NCBI GenBank assembly: GCA_031411235.1 | Contig: JANOAR010000057.1 | Span: 1 to 60,906, forward strand | DNA length: 60,906 bases | Direction of reading: 5' to 3' | Origin: JANOAR01 sp031411235 | GTDB lineage: Bacteria; Verrucomicrobiota; Verrucomicrobiia; Verrucomicrobiales; Verrucomicrobiaceae | Shown: piece after piece, positions 23,494 through 38,700 of the stretch | Layout: each line of letters starts with the position of its first letter | Position numbering within the stretch: position 1 is the stretch's first letter | The notes under the pieces: model-generated | What the model saw: only the letters and a program-made list of their open reading frames with translations | Databases searched by the model: none | Told to the model about the DNA's origin: nothing | Program-made: the position numbers and the translations under genes

Positions 23494-23515
23494 TCTTCAC
23501 AAAATCTTCACAAAA
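23494..23515 (+). promoter_or_regulatory. Direct 11-bp repeat in the putative promoter region of the giant gene
   Basis: TCTTCACAAAA occurs twice back to back in an AT-rich block about 255 bases before the start codon, followed by TATATCC. This could be an operator or part of a promoter. No strong -35/-10 pair is evident. Confidence 0.4.
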
Positions 23516-23766
23516 TATATCCAAATTTGCCGAAAAAAACATTGTCTGGCATCCCCCATTCGTGTTTAACTCCATGCTCATCATTATGCCGCAAATTCCG
23601 AAAAAACGACACTCTGCCCCTTCAATGCGCTCCCACGCACGTTTTTTCGTTGAGCAAAAGCATCGTGCCACGGTCTGATTGATCCTCTCAAACCACCGTT
23701 TTTACCCCCTCAATTCCCCGTTCCCCCTGGCTCCCGCCAACTCCGCTACCGCCCCAGCCCTCGTAT

Positions 23767-26700
23767 ATGACCAACCAGCCCACCCCTACCGTGCGCCGCA
23801 ATAGCCCTGCTCTCAACTGGCTCCGCACTCGTGTGAAAACCCCCGTCACAGCGTTGCTGCTTCTCAGCTTCAGCGCGTGGAGCCCACAAACGGCCAAGGC
23901 GACCAATACTTGGGATGGCGGCGGTGGAGCGCCATTTAACTGGAGCAATAACGCCAATTGGGGTGGTTCGGCCACCAGCTATGGCACGTTGACCTTTGCG
24001 GGCAGCACTGGCACGACCAATATTTTGGACACCAACTTCAGCATGAACCAAATCGACTGGACGGGAACCAGTCCTTGGACGCTGAACAACTCAGGCGGTG
24101 CTATTCTCAGCTTGTTTGATAACGGTGGCACTCAGGCGAAGCTGGAAAATCACAGCACTGGCTTGGTGACGATCAATGCTCCTATTACTTTTGCGGCTAC
24201 AGCAGGAGCGGCGTGGGGCGAAATCAACGCCGTCAACGGCGGCATCACCTTCGGCTCGGCGGGGCTGCTGACGGTCAATGGTAGTGCCGTGGCTGGCATT
24301 CGCATGTTTGGTGCAGGACAGACCACCACCTTCAACAACACCGTCAGCGCAGCGGGCAAGTATTTCTCCACCAACGCGGTTGCCACCACGATGGCTATCG
24401 GTGGTTCCTTCACTGCCAGTGAACTTTACATCATGAACAATGGTGTCCTCAATTTTAACACAGGTGGTGCGGTGACTCTCTCGGGTGGCCTCCGTCTCGG
24501 TGGCGATTTCGGCACGACGGGCACGCAAGATCTCACGAAAAGCGGTGTCCTCAACCTGACGGCTGCCACAGGTGGCCTCACCTTCAGTGGCTTGATCAAT
24601 ACCGTGGGCAGCAACACCTCAGGAGCGCTCGCGGTAAACTCCCAGAATTCCAGTGGTATCAATATACTCAGTGGCGCAATCGTCCTCGACTCCGCTCTCG
24701 CCATTACCCAAACCGCAGGTGGTATTCTGAACGACACCAATACCGTTGACCTCAAAGGCAACACCCTCACCCTCACCCCAGCCGCAGGCGGTATCATCAA
24801 TCTCACAGGTGCCATCAACAACACAACAGGCACAGGGACTCTCACTAAAGCCGGCGGCGGGCTTGTGACCACCTCCACCGCCAACACCTACACCGGTGCC
24901 ACCAACATCACGGCGGGCACCTTCAGCACCAGCAATGCCACGGGCACTGGCACCACGGCAGGCGGTGTTGCTGTCACCAGCGGTGCCACCTTCAACATCA
25001 ATAACGCAGCCGTCGGAGCTGAAGCCGTCACCCTCAATGGCACAGGCGTTAATGGCCTCGGCGCTCTCACCGGCAATGGCACGTCATCACTCTCGGGTGT
25101 CATCACGCTGGGCAGTGCGAGCACCATCGGTGTCAATACAGGCACTCTGACCCTCAGTGGCGGTTTTGCTGCGACAGCCAACAATTTCAGCAAAGTCGGC
25201 CCCGGCACCCTCGTGCTTTCCGGTGCTAGTGCTAGCTACACAGGAGCCACAACCAACAGCATTGGCACCCTTACCCTCTCCACTGTCACCAATGCCCTCG
25301 GCACTGGCACCAATATCACCCTCAATGGCGGCACCTTGAGTCTTCTGCACAACGCTGCTGGTAGCGACACCCCAGCGGCAAACGCTTTTGGCAATAACGT
25401 CATCATCAATGGCAACTCCACGATCAACAGTGACCGAGTCAGCGCGAACATCAATAACACCAACTCCATCGCCACGCTGTCAGTCAACAACAGCACCGTC
25501 ACCGTCACCTCGGGCAATGGTTATGGCTTCCAAGTGGCTGGCGCGACTACGCTCAACGGTGCGATTTCCACCATCAGTAACACCTTCAACCCTCTCCAGC
25601 AGGGCGCTGCCGGTATCTTGGCAAGTGCAAACAATACGGCTCAACTCGCAGCACTCACTGGTGCCGTTGGCGGCACGGGTGCTCTGAATAAGCAGGGCGC
25701 AGGCACTTTGACGCTGCAAGCGGCTAATACTTACACGGGCGGCACGAACGTTCTCGCTGGTTCCTTGCTCCTGAATACAAGTGCCGCCACGCTCAGTAGT
25801 GGCAAAGTCATCGTCAACCCTGGCACCACGCTCGGCATTGTGGGCAGTGGTAACGTCACGGGCGCAAACCTCTATCTCGCCAGCACTTCGGCTTCAGCCG
25901 CCATCCTGCGCGCCAATGCGAATGCCGATCTCTCCGGAGGCACCTTGAATGCGGCTATCATCAGCCCCTACGGTGCCTCCTATCAGCTCGATACTGGCAC
26001 CACGGGCGTCCAGTCAGCCGCCAACTCGGGTGCGATCTTCGATCCGGCCACTGGAGCCTACGCGGCCGCTACGACCTACTCACAGAGCATCGACCTCAAT
26101 AACTTCGGTGGCACCGCTACGGGCACCGGGCGCATCATGCTCGGCTCCACTGCCGCAAATACGACGATGTCCGGCACGGTCAGCAATACCGCTGGTGGTA
26201 GCACGGGAGACATCCGTTTCGGTGGCACGGGCACTCTTGCTCTTACTTCGTCCAATGTCTTCGGCACCACGGCGCAGACGGTTCAGATCGGCTCGCCCGT
26301 CGTCAATGCCCAGACCTTTGCGGCCGGCATCGGCACTTATGACTTCAATCCTGCTGCGACCAACGCGAACTACTCCGGCACGATGGTCGTCAATAAGGGA
26401 ACCACGCTGCGTAGCACCACGACGAGCGCCTCCACCTTCCAGGTCTTCGGCACCGGCCCGCTCACCATCCTCGGCGGTACCGTCTCTGCGACGAATGTCA
26501 ACTACGCGGGCACAGGGGTGAATCCGCAGATTCAGAACAGCGTTATCAATCTCTACCCCAGCGCTGGTGTTACCTCCGGTGCTGGTGCCTTATTCACGCT
26601 GGACAACTCCGGCATCACTACGGCTGGCGGCACCACGAACGCCCGTTTGACTGGCACAACGCCGATCAACGCCTACGGCGGCAGCACCTTCAGCTTGGTT

Positions 26701-29700
26701 GGCTCGAACACCGCCACGACTACGACGACGCAGAACACGGGTGCCTACGGTTTCCAAGGTGGCAACGTCATCAATCTCAGCACCAATACCACTGCTGCCA
26801 CTAATGCGGATGGCGTACTCACGATTGCAAACCTCGTTCGCAATGGCAGCGGCACGATGACATTCACTCGTGCGGCTGGTAGCCCAACGGCTTTCGGCAC
26901 AAGCACTGCAAACAACGACGCGCGAATCAACCTCACCCTGATCGATGGCGTTACCCCTGTGGTCACCAATGGCAGTATCGCCCCGTGGTTGGTGGATCAG
27001 ACCAGCAATACCTTCCTCACCTACGGTGCCAATGGTATCACTCCCGTAACCTACTCTGGGGCCACCTTGGCTACTGCAGTTGCCACGAATCTTGTCACCA
27101 GTGGTGCCATTGCCATCACGGCAAATTCAACCGTCCACGCTCTACAACTCACCGGCGCGATCACTCAAACGGGTGGCCCCTTCACCATCACCATCGGCAG
27201 CGGCGCTTCCGCTGCTGACGGCGCGGGTCTCATCATGACCAGTGCCTCCACGCACACCCCTAACTTCAGCTTCGGCACGGCGGGCGCTCGTGAGGCCGTC
27301 ATCTACAACAGCGCTGCTGTCACACTCTCTGGCGTCATCGCAGCCACGGGCCTCACCAAGTTCGGCACGGCTAACCTTACTCTTTCTGGCATTAACACCA
27401 CACTCGGCGGCACGCTGACCGTCAACCAAGGTGTCTTGCAAGGAACCAATACTGGCTACAACTACCGCCCCATCACTCTCGCGGGCGGTGCCCAGTTAGA
27501 CTTCAGCAACACGGCAAACGGCATCTACCTCAATGACGTCACTGTCACGGGGGAAAGCATCCTCAGCGGTGGTGCCAACACCGCGCGCATTAATAGCATC
27601 AATGTTGCGGCTCGTCTCGGTACTGCCACTGCGCCCGTGACGCTCATGCTCAACAACGGCTACATCGTGGGCAACTACGGTTCTACCTATGTATCGGGCA
27701 GTGGCGCTTCAATCACGGGTGGCGGCTTGACGCTGAACTCTGCCGTTAACTGGGTCAACGGCTCTACCGCGACCGGCGGCACGGCGGGCGCTGGCCTCCA
27801 AAACATCCTCGGAATCGTCAGCGGCGGTTCGGGCAATACCCTCAATAAGTGGGGCAATGCCGCCATCAGTTTCTCCAATGCTGGTAACACCTACAGCGGT
27901 GGCACGGTCATCAACGGCGCTGGCGGTGACAACCGCGGTGCCGTCCGCTCCCTTGTGGGCACCGCTAGTGCCACGCCTTTCGGCACCGGTTCCATCACGG
28001 TGAATCCGGCGGGTGTCCTGACGCTTTCCGCGCCGGACAACGCCAGCGGAAACGCCCTCATCCTGAACAGCGACCTCGCTGGCCTCGCCATGGTCAGCCT
28101 GAACTACGGCGGCTCGGCGGCCCTGCCCACCTTTGCTTCCACCACGTTCAACAATGGCAACCTCGGCGTCGCCTTCAGCGGCGTGCTGGCCTCTGAGGCC
28201 GTCGGTTTCAGCACCGCCATCAATTTAAACACCCTCTGGGGCGGCACAGCCTTCCTCGGTGCTGGCAACTCCGGTGGCGCAGCCACGGCAAACTTCACGG
28301 GTGTTCTCACTCCCTCGGGGGTCGGCCTAGTGGTGGCGAACCTTGATGGCGGCGCACCAGTCGCTGGCAACAACGTCTATCGTATCGGTGCAGGCGGCGG
28401 TTCGGCCATGCAGTTCACGGGCGCAGCAAACCAGTTCACGGGAGCCACCGATCTCCAGGTCGGTGCCATCAGCAACGTGACCGCGGCCGCTTCTGTGGGA
28501 CTTCAGCTTGGTAACGCCTTCACTGGTATCTACAACTCCAACAACCTCTCGGGCAACGTTTACCTCAACACCGGAAGCGTCTTGATCGCTGGTCGCAACG
28601 ATGCCCTCGGCACTGCCAAAATCGTCTTCAACGGCGGCACTATCCAGGCCGACACCAGCACCGGCCTGCCCTTCTTCAACCCCACGCGTACTCTCGCCAA
28701 CAACCTCGCCTTCACGGGTGATGCCATCTTCGCTGGTTCCACCGATTTGATTCACACTGGCACCATTTCCCTCGCCGACAACCAAACCGGGGTGACGCGC
28801 ACCTTCACGACCAGCAACACCGCGGGCATCACCTACCTCAACGGCGTCATCAGCAACGGCGCAGGCTCAGCCGCAGGCAACAGCATCACCAAGGCGGGCG
28901 CGGGTGCGCTGGTTCTCGGAACCGGCAACACCTACACCGGCTTCACCAACATCAACGCAGGCACGCTCGTCGTCACCAGCGATGCCAATATCCCAGCCGC
29001 TTCCACCGTCACCCTCGGTGGTGGCTCCCTGGGTGCCTGGACGAGTTCCTTCACCACCAGCCGCGATTACCTCCTCACCGCCGCAAGCACCTTCGATGTC
29101 GGCCCTGGCATCACCCTCACCCAAGCCAACACCAATGCCATCAGCGGTGCCTTCGCCTTGACCAAAGCGGGCCTCGGCACTTTGACCCTCAATGGCGTCA
29201 ATGCCCACAGCGGTGTCAACATCACCAACGGCATCCTCGCAGCTTCCATCAATAATAATCTCGGCGACATCGCCGCTGCCAGTGCCATCACTCTCGCTGG
29301 CGGTGCCTTCCGTCCCCTCGCAACTTTCAGCACCAACCGTACTCTCGTCGCCACCTCCGGTGCTGTTGATGTGCCAACAGGTGCCACTCTTACCGTCACA
29401 GGCGTTGTCAGCGGCGCGGCTTTAATCAAGACGGGCCTTGGAACCTTCAACACAACGGGGGCCACGAACACTCAAACGGCTGTCACGGTCGAAAACGGAA
29501 CTTACCTTGTTACTGGCACCAATACGCCTTTCGCCGCTGCCGCTACGCTCAACGCCAACGGTGGCACGCTGCAGTTTACCAACACCGCTGCCAACCAAGC
29601 CTTCGCAACTAGTACCACCCTCAGCTACGGCGGCGGTGGTCACGTTGGCCTTCAAAGCGGCACAGGTTTCAGCAGCCAACTCACTGCTGCCAACCTCACC

Positions 29701-32700
29701 CGCTCCGGTGCAGGCACGCTCATCATTGAGCCAGGCACCAGCGCGCTGGCAGTCGCAGGCAACACGAACAACGTCCGGCTCATCCCTTCGACTTTGATCA
29801 ACACGGTTGCTGTCGCTTCTGCCAACACCAACGGCATGTTGCCTGCCAACATCGTCACCCAAGTTTCCGGCCTTGGTAGCTTCGCAACCTATGCAGGTGC
29901 GACAGGCATCAATACCTTCAGCGCCTACACCACCGCAGCAGGCCCCACACTCGCTGCGACCACCAACGCTTCCATCATTGACGTCACAGGCGCGATCACC
30001 GCCTTCACCACGTCCTCACAAAACGTCTATGCCGTCCGCGCAGGTGCCAACATCTCGGGTGGCACGATCAAGTTCGTCAGCGTCAACGGCACCACCGCCA
30101 CCAACGAAGGTGGTTTGATCATCAACGGCAGCCGCACGATTGGTGCCAACCTTACCTTCGACCCCACCGCAGCCGCAGGCGGCAGCACCGCCTCCGGTGA
30201 AGGCTTGATCTATGTCAACCCAGGTAGCAGCGCGATTATCTCAGGTGCCATCAGCGCCACCAGCTTGGTCAAGTTCGGAACGGGCAATCTCACCCTCAAT
30301 GCGGGCACTTCCGGCAGCACAGGCACAACCCGCATCGTCAATGCCCTCACCGTTCAAGAAGGCACCCTCACCCTCGGCACCGGCGTCAGCTTTGACAAGA
30401 TGCAGACTGACCTCGTGCTCACCAACGCAGGCACGCTCAACCTCAACGGCCAGCGCGTCACCTTCAACTCCCTCGGCAACGGCGCAGCCGTCACTGGCAC
30501 CATCGCGGGCGGCATTATCAGCAGCAGCGCAGCAGGCGGCGTCTTCATCGTCAATGGCGGTGGCCTAGCCGCGACAACCACGACCTACGCAGGCCAAATC
30601 CTCGATGGCACGGGCACCACTTCCTTGGTGAAAAGCGGCACACAGACCCTCATCCTCGCCCCCTTCAACATCGCCAACCCTGAGGCGGGCAACAACACCT
30701 TCACCGGCGGCACCATCGTCAATCAAGGCGTCCTCACCGTCCAAGACCCACGCGCCCTCGGCTCAGGCACCCTCACGATCCAGAACGGTGCGACGGTCAA
30801 CTTCAACAGCAACGGCCCCGGCATCAACAGCACCATTATCACTGGCACTCCTGGTGGTGTCGGTCTGAACGTCGTCAACAACGGTATTGCCACTCTCAGC
30901 ACGGATCGTCTAGCGACGACCTCCGGCAATGTGATGCAGTTTAACAATCTCACCCTCAATGAAGGTCAGTTGACCCTCACGGGTGGCAATAGCTACCGCG
31001 TCCGCTTCAGCGGCACGACGACCATCGCTGGCGGCTTCGGCACGATTGTGGGTTCCGCACAGGACTTCGTCAATGCTGGCGAACTGGCGGGGCTAGTCAC
31101 TGGCTCCGGTGCGCTGGTCAAGCTGGGCAGCAACTACTACAAGGGCCTCATCATCTCCGGCATTGCCAACAACTACTCTGGTGGCACACAGATCCAGGGC
31201 GGTTACATCCAGGTGACCTCCACCGGCGCTTCCGATACCCCGCTCGGCAGTGGAAACATCAATGTCTATCCCAACGCGGGCCTCCGTATCGGTGCCAACA
31301 ACACCTCCATCGGCACCAATCTGCGCACCCTGAGCCGCTGGAACGCCTTCGGCATCATTGGCCTCGACAACGATAATTTCGATCCAGCCACGACGCTAAA
31401 CTCGACTTCATTCTCAAGCGCCTACGGCACCGTTTTGGCCATCACCCGGCCTTTCTATGCGGGTGCCCTCGACCAGTCCACCATCGGCGATGGCCGCTCC
31501 TTCCTCGCTGGCGGTCTGAATGCAGAAGTCGGCTTCCTTGGTACGCTCGCCCCCGGTCTTGGTGATGGCGTCGCCTCCCGCACCTATCGACTTGCAGGCG
31601 GCAACAGCCTCAACGGCAATAGCAACCTCGCCATCATTGGCACGGACAACATCCTCAATGACGCCGCAGCCGCAGGCACGTCACTCCAGGTTGGGGCTCG
31701 AAACAGCATCGTCAATGCGGGTGTGGTGCAGCCCACCGGCAACACCTTGATCATCCGTAACTCAAACAGCTACACGGGTGGCACTTGGATCGGTAAAGGC
31801 AACACGGTCACCTTCGATACGGGCGGTTCACCTGCGGGTTCAACCCCATTCGGCTCTTCCAACGGCACGCTCTCAGGCCTGGCCTCGGGTATTGAAGTCT
31901 TCGGCACGCTGCAAAACAACGGCATCGGCTCGTCTTACGTGAATGCTGCCACTGGCAAGAACTCCATCACGCCTACAATTCGTCCGGCTGGCGGCATCAT
32001 CGTTAACGATCAGCTCGGCATCGCAGCGGGCGGTCAGGGCCGCTGGGCAGATTCCGACGCCAATGGCGGCGGCGTCGCCCTCGGCAACGGCTTCTTCCAA
32101 TACAGTGGCGCAGCCGGTCTGCCCTCGGTGGAAACCATCGGCACCCTGACCGTGGGTGGCGCGGGCCAGGTGCGAGTCAACCGCACCAATGACGCTGGCA
32201 CCGCCACCCTCACGCTCTCGAACCTCACCCGCACTGCCCCGGCTGCCAACGGTGTCGCTGGCGGCACGCTGACCATCGAACCCCGTCAGGCAAATACTGC
32301 CACGGGCAGCATCCTCGGCATCCCCAACCTCGCCACCACCCAGGCGCAACAGGGCGCTGGTTTTGTCCGCCTAGTCACCACCAGCGGCGCTCCCACCCTC
32401 GGCGGCACTACCGTCAACGGCACTGGCGTCACCAACCCAGGTATGGCTCCCGCGTGGATCATCGACTCGCAGGCCAACAGCTTCGTCACCTACAACCCGA
32501 CGGCGGCCACCACTGGCTTCCAGCCCCTCGTTTCTTCCGCCACGCCGAATCCCGGCCAAGTTTCTTACAACAAGATCATCACTGCTGCGCTCACCGCTAG
32601 CGCGATTGTCACTGGCGACATCGTTGATTTGACCACAACGGGCAATACCCTGGTCGATGCCACGACGACGGTTTACGCGCTGCGTGCTGGCCAGAGCCTA

Positions 32701-35700
32701 AATGCAACCGCTGCTGCCACCCTGAACATCACCAGCGGTGGTTTGCTCTTCAACAATGGCGCGGCAGTTACCTTCAACGCCGCAGCCTCAGCCGCCAATG
32801 CTCAGCCAGTGACCATGACCCTGCAATTTGGCGGCGGCACGGGTGAAGGCTTCATCTACAAAGGTGTTGCCTTCGATCAGACCATCAACGCCAACATCAG
32901 CGCCTCCGCGCTGACCCTCTTCGCCAACCAGGGCAACAACAACACCATCACGTTGACGGGTAACAACGTCATCACTGGCCCGATCACCGTGAACACTCGT
33001 ATTGTCGCCCAGAACACACTTTCCAACACGGGCACGACTCTCGGTGGCGTCTTCAATAACCAGGACGTGATCCTCGGTGGCTCCACGGGTGCCTCCCGTG
33101 ACAACAACCTCATCCGCCTCACGAGTGCCGTGGACGATGCCACGGGTGGCGGTCAGGCCAGTAACTCTGTCGCGACGTCGCTCTTCAACAGCACCTTCTA
33201 CGTGAATGGGGAGTCCCGCCTTGACAACAACAGCACGGCCATCACCCAGCGCATCCAGAACCTCACCATCGCCGACCGCGGCCCACGCAGCCCAATTGCG
33301 CTTTCCATTCAGGGCGTCTATGTCCAAGGCATCACGACCCTGGGCTCGGCGACCTCGGACACTTCGATCTTCTCGTTCTTCGATCAGTTCGCAGTCACCA
33401 CTCTTGCTGGTCTGGTGCAGGGTGGCACCTTGAGCAAGTTCGGCAACGGCACCCTCATGGTCGCTGGCACAGCCAACACCTTTGCGGGCTTGACCGTGAA
33501 CGGCAACGACTACAACACCGCCAGCAGCATCGTCGGCAGTCTCACCCTCACCGGCAGTCCCTTCGGCAGTGGCCCGATTACCGTCAATCCCGGTGGTGCC
33601 CTCCGCATCATGAATGCCAGCAACATCGCCAGCAACAGCTCGATTGCGGTGAAGACCGACGGCATGGGCATCGGCTCCATCGGTGTCACCACCAATCTTA
33701 CCCAAGCGCAGCTCAACGGCCTCTTCGGTGCAGGCGCAGGTCTGGCTACTCTGACCAGCACCAACGCCACCTACATCGGTGCCCTCACCCTGGATGCCAA
33801 TAGCTGGAACAGTGCCATCGACATCGCTGCCCTCGAAACCGCTATCGGTGGCAGCAAGAAGCTCGTCATCGGCACCACGATCAATCCACTCCAGGTTTAC
33901 TTCAACAACGGCCTCGTCAACTACTTCGCTAGCTCCATCACCTCGTCCTCGGACAATGTTATCCGCCTCGGTGCCGGTGGCAACCAAGGCACCATGGCCT
34001 TTGGTGTGGGCACCTTTGAAAACGTCTTCGGTGCTGGTAAGAACATCGAACTTGGTGCCGCCACAGCGACCAATGGCGGTGCCGCAACCCCGCTCATCAA
34101 CGGCTACACTGGTATTTACGCGTTGAACACACGCAACACCACCTTCAACGGTTCGGTGACGGTTAACCCCGGAGCTCAGTTGAGCTTGGAAAACGCTTAT
34201 GCCCTCGGCAGCGGCTCTATTGTGCTAAACCAGAACAGCGGCACTGCAGGCACGATTAACGGTAGCGGTTTCCGCGTCATCAACAGCCAGACCATTACCA
34301 ATAATTTCACCGTCCCAGGCGATCTCGTTAATATCATCAGCGGCAGTGATGGCGCGAGTTTCAACGGCACCGTCAATCTCGCCCCAGGCGGCGTCGGCGG
34401 CACTAAACAGTTCGGTGCCAACTTCGGCAACGTCACCACTGCTTCCAATGTCGCCTTCAACGGCGTCATTTCCGGCAACGGCGTCAATATCATCAAAACG
34501 GGCGGCAACACCAACAACGGCGGCTCTTACATCTTCCGTGGTGCCAATACTTTCAATGGCACGACGACGATCAACTCCGGCTTCTTGGTCGCTGCTGGTA
34601 ATGTCTCCGCAGACCCCACTGTCGCCGGCCCCTTCGGCATGAGCGACACCCCCGTCATTTTGGGCAACGTTGGCACGCAGAGCGCTGGTTCCATCAGCAT
34701 TGGTGGCCAATACACCTTCGCGCGCGGCATCATCGCCACAGGCATTGTAGGCAACATCGTTCAGACCATTCGCGCTCAGACGCTGAATAACTCGGTCATC
34801 ACGGGTGGTATCGTAACACAGTTCGGTGGCAATGGCAGTGGCCTTGGCATTGATTCAATCGGCACTTCAGGTGTCGGCGGCGTTCTCGACCTCCAAGGCC
34901 CCATCACTGGCCCTGGTAGCATTCAATGGGGCGCAGGCAATGCTGGTATCATTCGACTCAGCGCCAATGCCAACGGCATCAGCCCCAACACCTTTGCGGG
35001 TGGTTCAAATATTTTCCAAGCCCGCGTGCAAGTCGGTGCCGACGCCTCCTTCACCGGCACTGCGGCCTCGCCCACCATCATCAGCAGTCCCTTCGGCACT
35101 GGCTCCCTCATCCTCGGTCGCCAGGGCTCAAGCACTGGGGGTATCGCCAACCAAGGCCCAGGTTTCATTAGTATCGACGCTTTCGGCGGTGACCGCACCA
35201 TTGTTAACCCACTTGGGACGATCAACCACAACGCATCCACTACCCTTAACTTTGGTGGCCGCAATAACCTGACCTTCTCGAACTCGGCGGCATGGGATCT
35301 GAATACAAGCACAATTTTCTCTCGTAACATTGCGGTCAACACGCCCGGCTCCGTCACATTCGCTGCTTTGCTCAGCAACGGCGGTTCAGAAGGGGTGAAC
35401 CTTGTGAAGCAAGGCGTTGGCACTTTGGTGCTCACCAATACTGGCAACACTCAGCAAGTGCTCCTTACGACGAACGGCAACTACGGCACTACGGTCTTCA
35501 TTGATGCGGGTGTGCTCAGTGTCGCTGCGGATGGCGCGCTCGGCCTCGCCACAGTGGTCAACGCGAACGGTGCGGGTGGCCAAGCTCACTTGGCGGGCAG
35601 CGCATCCGATGTGCGTCTGCGCGGTGGTGTGCTTCAGGCTACTGGAACCTTTGGGTCTGGTCGTACGATGCTGCTCACTGCAGCCAGCGGTATTGATGTC

Positions 35701-38700
35701 ACAGCGGCAAATGTTCTCACGCTAAACAACACGCTCATTCCGACCGTTGGTACCTCTGCTCTTACCAAGATCAACTCAGGCACTCTCTCGCTGAACTTTG
35801 GAGCGGCCAGTAGCACCGTCGCCACCCTCACCATCGGTGGTTACCCCGTCGGCGGCGGCACGGTCAATAGCACGGCTACGGGCACCCTCCCCTTTGCGAC
35901 AAGCACGGTCGCCATCCTCGGCGGCACCCTCGGTGTTGTCGGTGGTGGAGCTGCACAGACCCTCACCATCCCCACCGTCACCTTTGGCAGCGGTAGCCGC
36001 ATCTCCCTCAATCGTGGCACGACAACCACCTTGCTCACCGCTACTGCCCTGACCCGCGCCAACCAAGGCACGCTCATCATCCAGCCGACCACAGCCCTGG
36101 CCGATCTCGGAGCCGCAGCGACCTTCGCCCAGTTGAAGACCAGCACCACGTTCACCACGACCAATCTGATGTTGGCCACGCCGACCGTCATCGCTCAAGA
36201 CCCTTCCACCAACGACTTCAACTTCGTGCAGTATGGTGCCAACGGCTTCGCTCTCCACGGCACAACCACCACGGCTTCCCTCGCAGCAAGCGCTGCAACG
36301 AACCTCGCCGATCTCTCCGTAGCTACTGCCGCAGGCAACGGCAACATCGACATCTACGCCTTGCGCACCAGCGCCAATATCACACCAGGAACTGGCACCG
36401 TTATTCGCATCGTCAACGGTGGTCTCATCATGAACGGCACCACCACGCCACCGGTCATCAGCGCCAACCTCGAATTCGACGCAGTCACGGCTGGCACCGT
36501 GGGTGAAGGTTTCATCTATGTTCGTGGTGGTCAGTCCAGCGCGTCAACCATCTCCAGCAACTTCACCGCCACCAACCTCACCAAGTCCGGCACAGGCACC
36601 CTGCTGCTCAGTGGCACCGCTAACGTGATGAATCCTACCAACGCCGCGCTGCGCAATATCTCCATCAATGAAGGCACCTTGCAGTTCGCAGGCTCCAGCA
36701 GCCTGCCCAGCGCTGGCCTCATCACCCTCAGCCCGATGGATACGGGTATCGTCGATGTCAACGGCCAGAGCCTCACCATCGGTGGTCTCGGCAATGCCAC
36801 CATCACCGCCACGGGTAACGTCTCCAACTCCGGTGCCGCTTCCACCCTCACACTCGGCGTCAACAACCTCACCGCCACCTTCGCAGGAGCCATCTCCGGC
36901 AACATCTCGGTGGTGAAGTCGGGCACAGGCACGCAGGTCTTCGCCTTCAACAACTTCACCGGCATCGGCACGGGAGGCAATACCTACACTGGCACCACCA
37001 CCGTCAATGCAGGCCAAATCACCAGTGCCACAGGCATCTTCACCCCCGTCGGTGCCTTGACGGGCACCGGCATCAGCTCCTTCGGCACGGGCGGTATCAT
37101 CCTCGCCGGTGGCCAGATTAACTTTAACAACTTGGCGTCGGCTAGCGAAGTGGATCACAGCATTGCTATTCTGACCCAAGGGCCAAACAACGGCTACGAC
37201 ATCACCATTGCGGCTAATAACAGCTTTGGCACCGCCAATACAACTTCGACGCTGAGCAACACACTTGGTGCTACACCGGGCAATGCTTGGCAGGCGATCA
37301 ATACCCTCAATGTGCTAGCGCCAGTGATCACGCTTAGTGTAGGAAACACCACAGCGAACCAAGGCATCTTGGTTAAAGGGCAAACCACCTTTGCTGGCAA
37401 TTCGATCATCAACATCCCTGGTTCCGCCGTGCTTGCTGGTAAAATCAGCGCAACAGGATTTACTCTCACAAAGTTGGGCGGACAAACCCTCTTTCTCACC
37501 AACACCGAACTCTCCACAGGAGCCAGTTCAGTCGGTTCCTGGAATTTGCTCGCAGGTATAACAGAAGCCCGTCTGTCGGATGGTGGCACCAATCCCTTGG
37601 GTTCCAACAGCATCACGCTCAACGGTGCGCAACTCAACATCCGCCATGACGGTGACAACCTCAGCGATGCCCAGACCTTGACCACCTTTGCTAGCACCGC
37701 CTTGACCATTGGCTCCACCGTAGCCCAAAGCAGCGCCAATTACATCACCAGTGCCAACGCCACCCTCAATGTGGATCGCCTCCAGGGCGGTGCCACCACT
37801 AAGACCGTCCAGTTCGGTGCCATCAACTTTGGTGGCCCCCTCGGCGCTCCCTTCCTGACTTTCTCAGGCACTTCGGCGAACAACTTTGCCGTCGAGTTCA
37901 CTGGTGGCCTGACGATGGTCAATGGAGCCTACCTTTCATTGAGCAACAACCCGCTCACCATCTCCGGTGGCCTCAGCGGCAACGGCACCTTCTTCAAACA
38001 AGGCGGCGGTGAATTTGACCTCAACACGGTCGCCACCAACACCGGCGGCACCATGCTGTTCCAGGGCACCACCAACTTCGGTTCCTTCATCGGCAACACA
38101 CGCACCCTCAGCACCACAGCGCAGTTTGCTCCTGGCGACATCACCGTCAATGTCGCCACTGCCCTACGCTTCAACAGCAGCAGCAACTTGAACGCTGCAT
38201 CACGAGTCGATGCCCGTAGCAACTTGACCAACTACGCTCAAATCGGCATCAGCAGCAATGAGCCCGTCACCGCCTTCAACTTGCGTGCCCCTCTCGCCGC
38301 AGGGCCCTTTGGTAGCAGCTTGGTCACCTCCACCTCCACGGGTGCGGGCGTCCTCTCGATTAACAGTCCCAATTACACCCAGACGCTCGATCTCTCCAAA
38401 CTCGGAGACGGTACTTGGTTCCTGGGTTCCAACAACAACGGCGCAGGTGTCACCACCCAGAGCAGCGCCAGTGGTGTCTATACAGGCTCCGCCGCCATCG
38501 TGCCCAGCCCAGCAGCTTACAACTTTGGCTCAAGCGCCTACACCGCCAACAGCTTCAACGCCAACAACGTCTATCGTCTCGGTGGCGGTGCGCAGTTCCT
38601 CAACATCGGCCTGCCCACTGGCAACACCAACGTGCTGACCAATACCTTGGGTGCCTTTGCCAAGAGCAGCTCCTTGGTCATCGGCTCGCCAGCGACCAAT

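Larger units (their letters stand above)
23177..23766. other. 590-base intergenic region upstream of the giant gene
   Basis: No gene is supported. It contains a degenerate REP-like stretch (23218-23270), a full REP copy (23311-23347), a small hairpin AGGCTTCCAGCCT (23410-23422), heptamer tract 15, an AT-rich section (23460-23530) with an 11-bp direct repeat, two CCGAAAAAA-containing stretches, and a C-rich, purine-poor leader (about 23695-23763) with no Shine-Dalgarno before the ATG at 23767. Confidence 0.8.
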
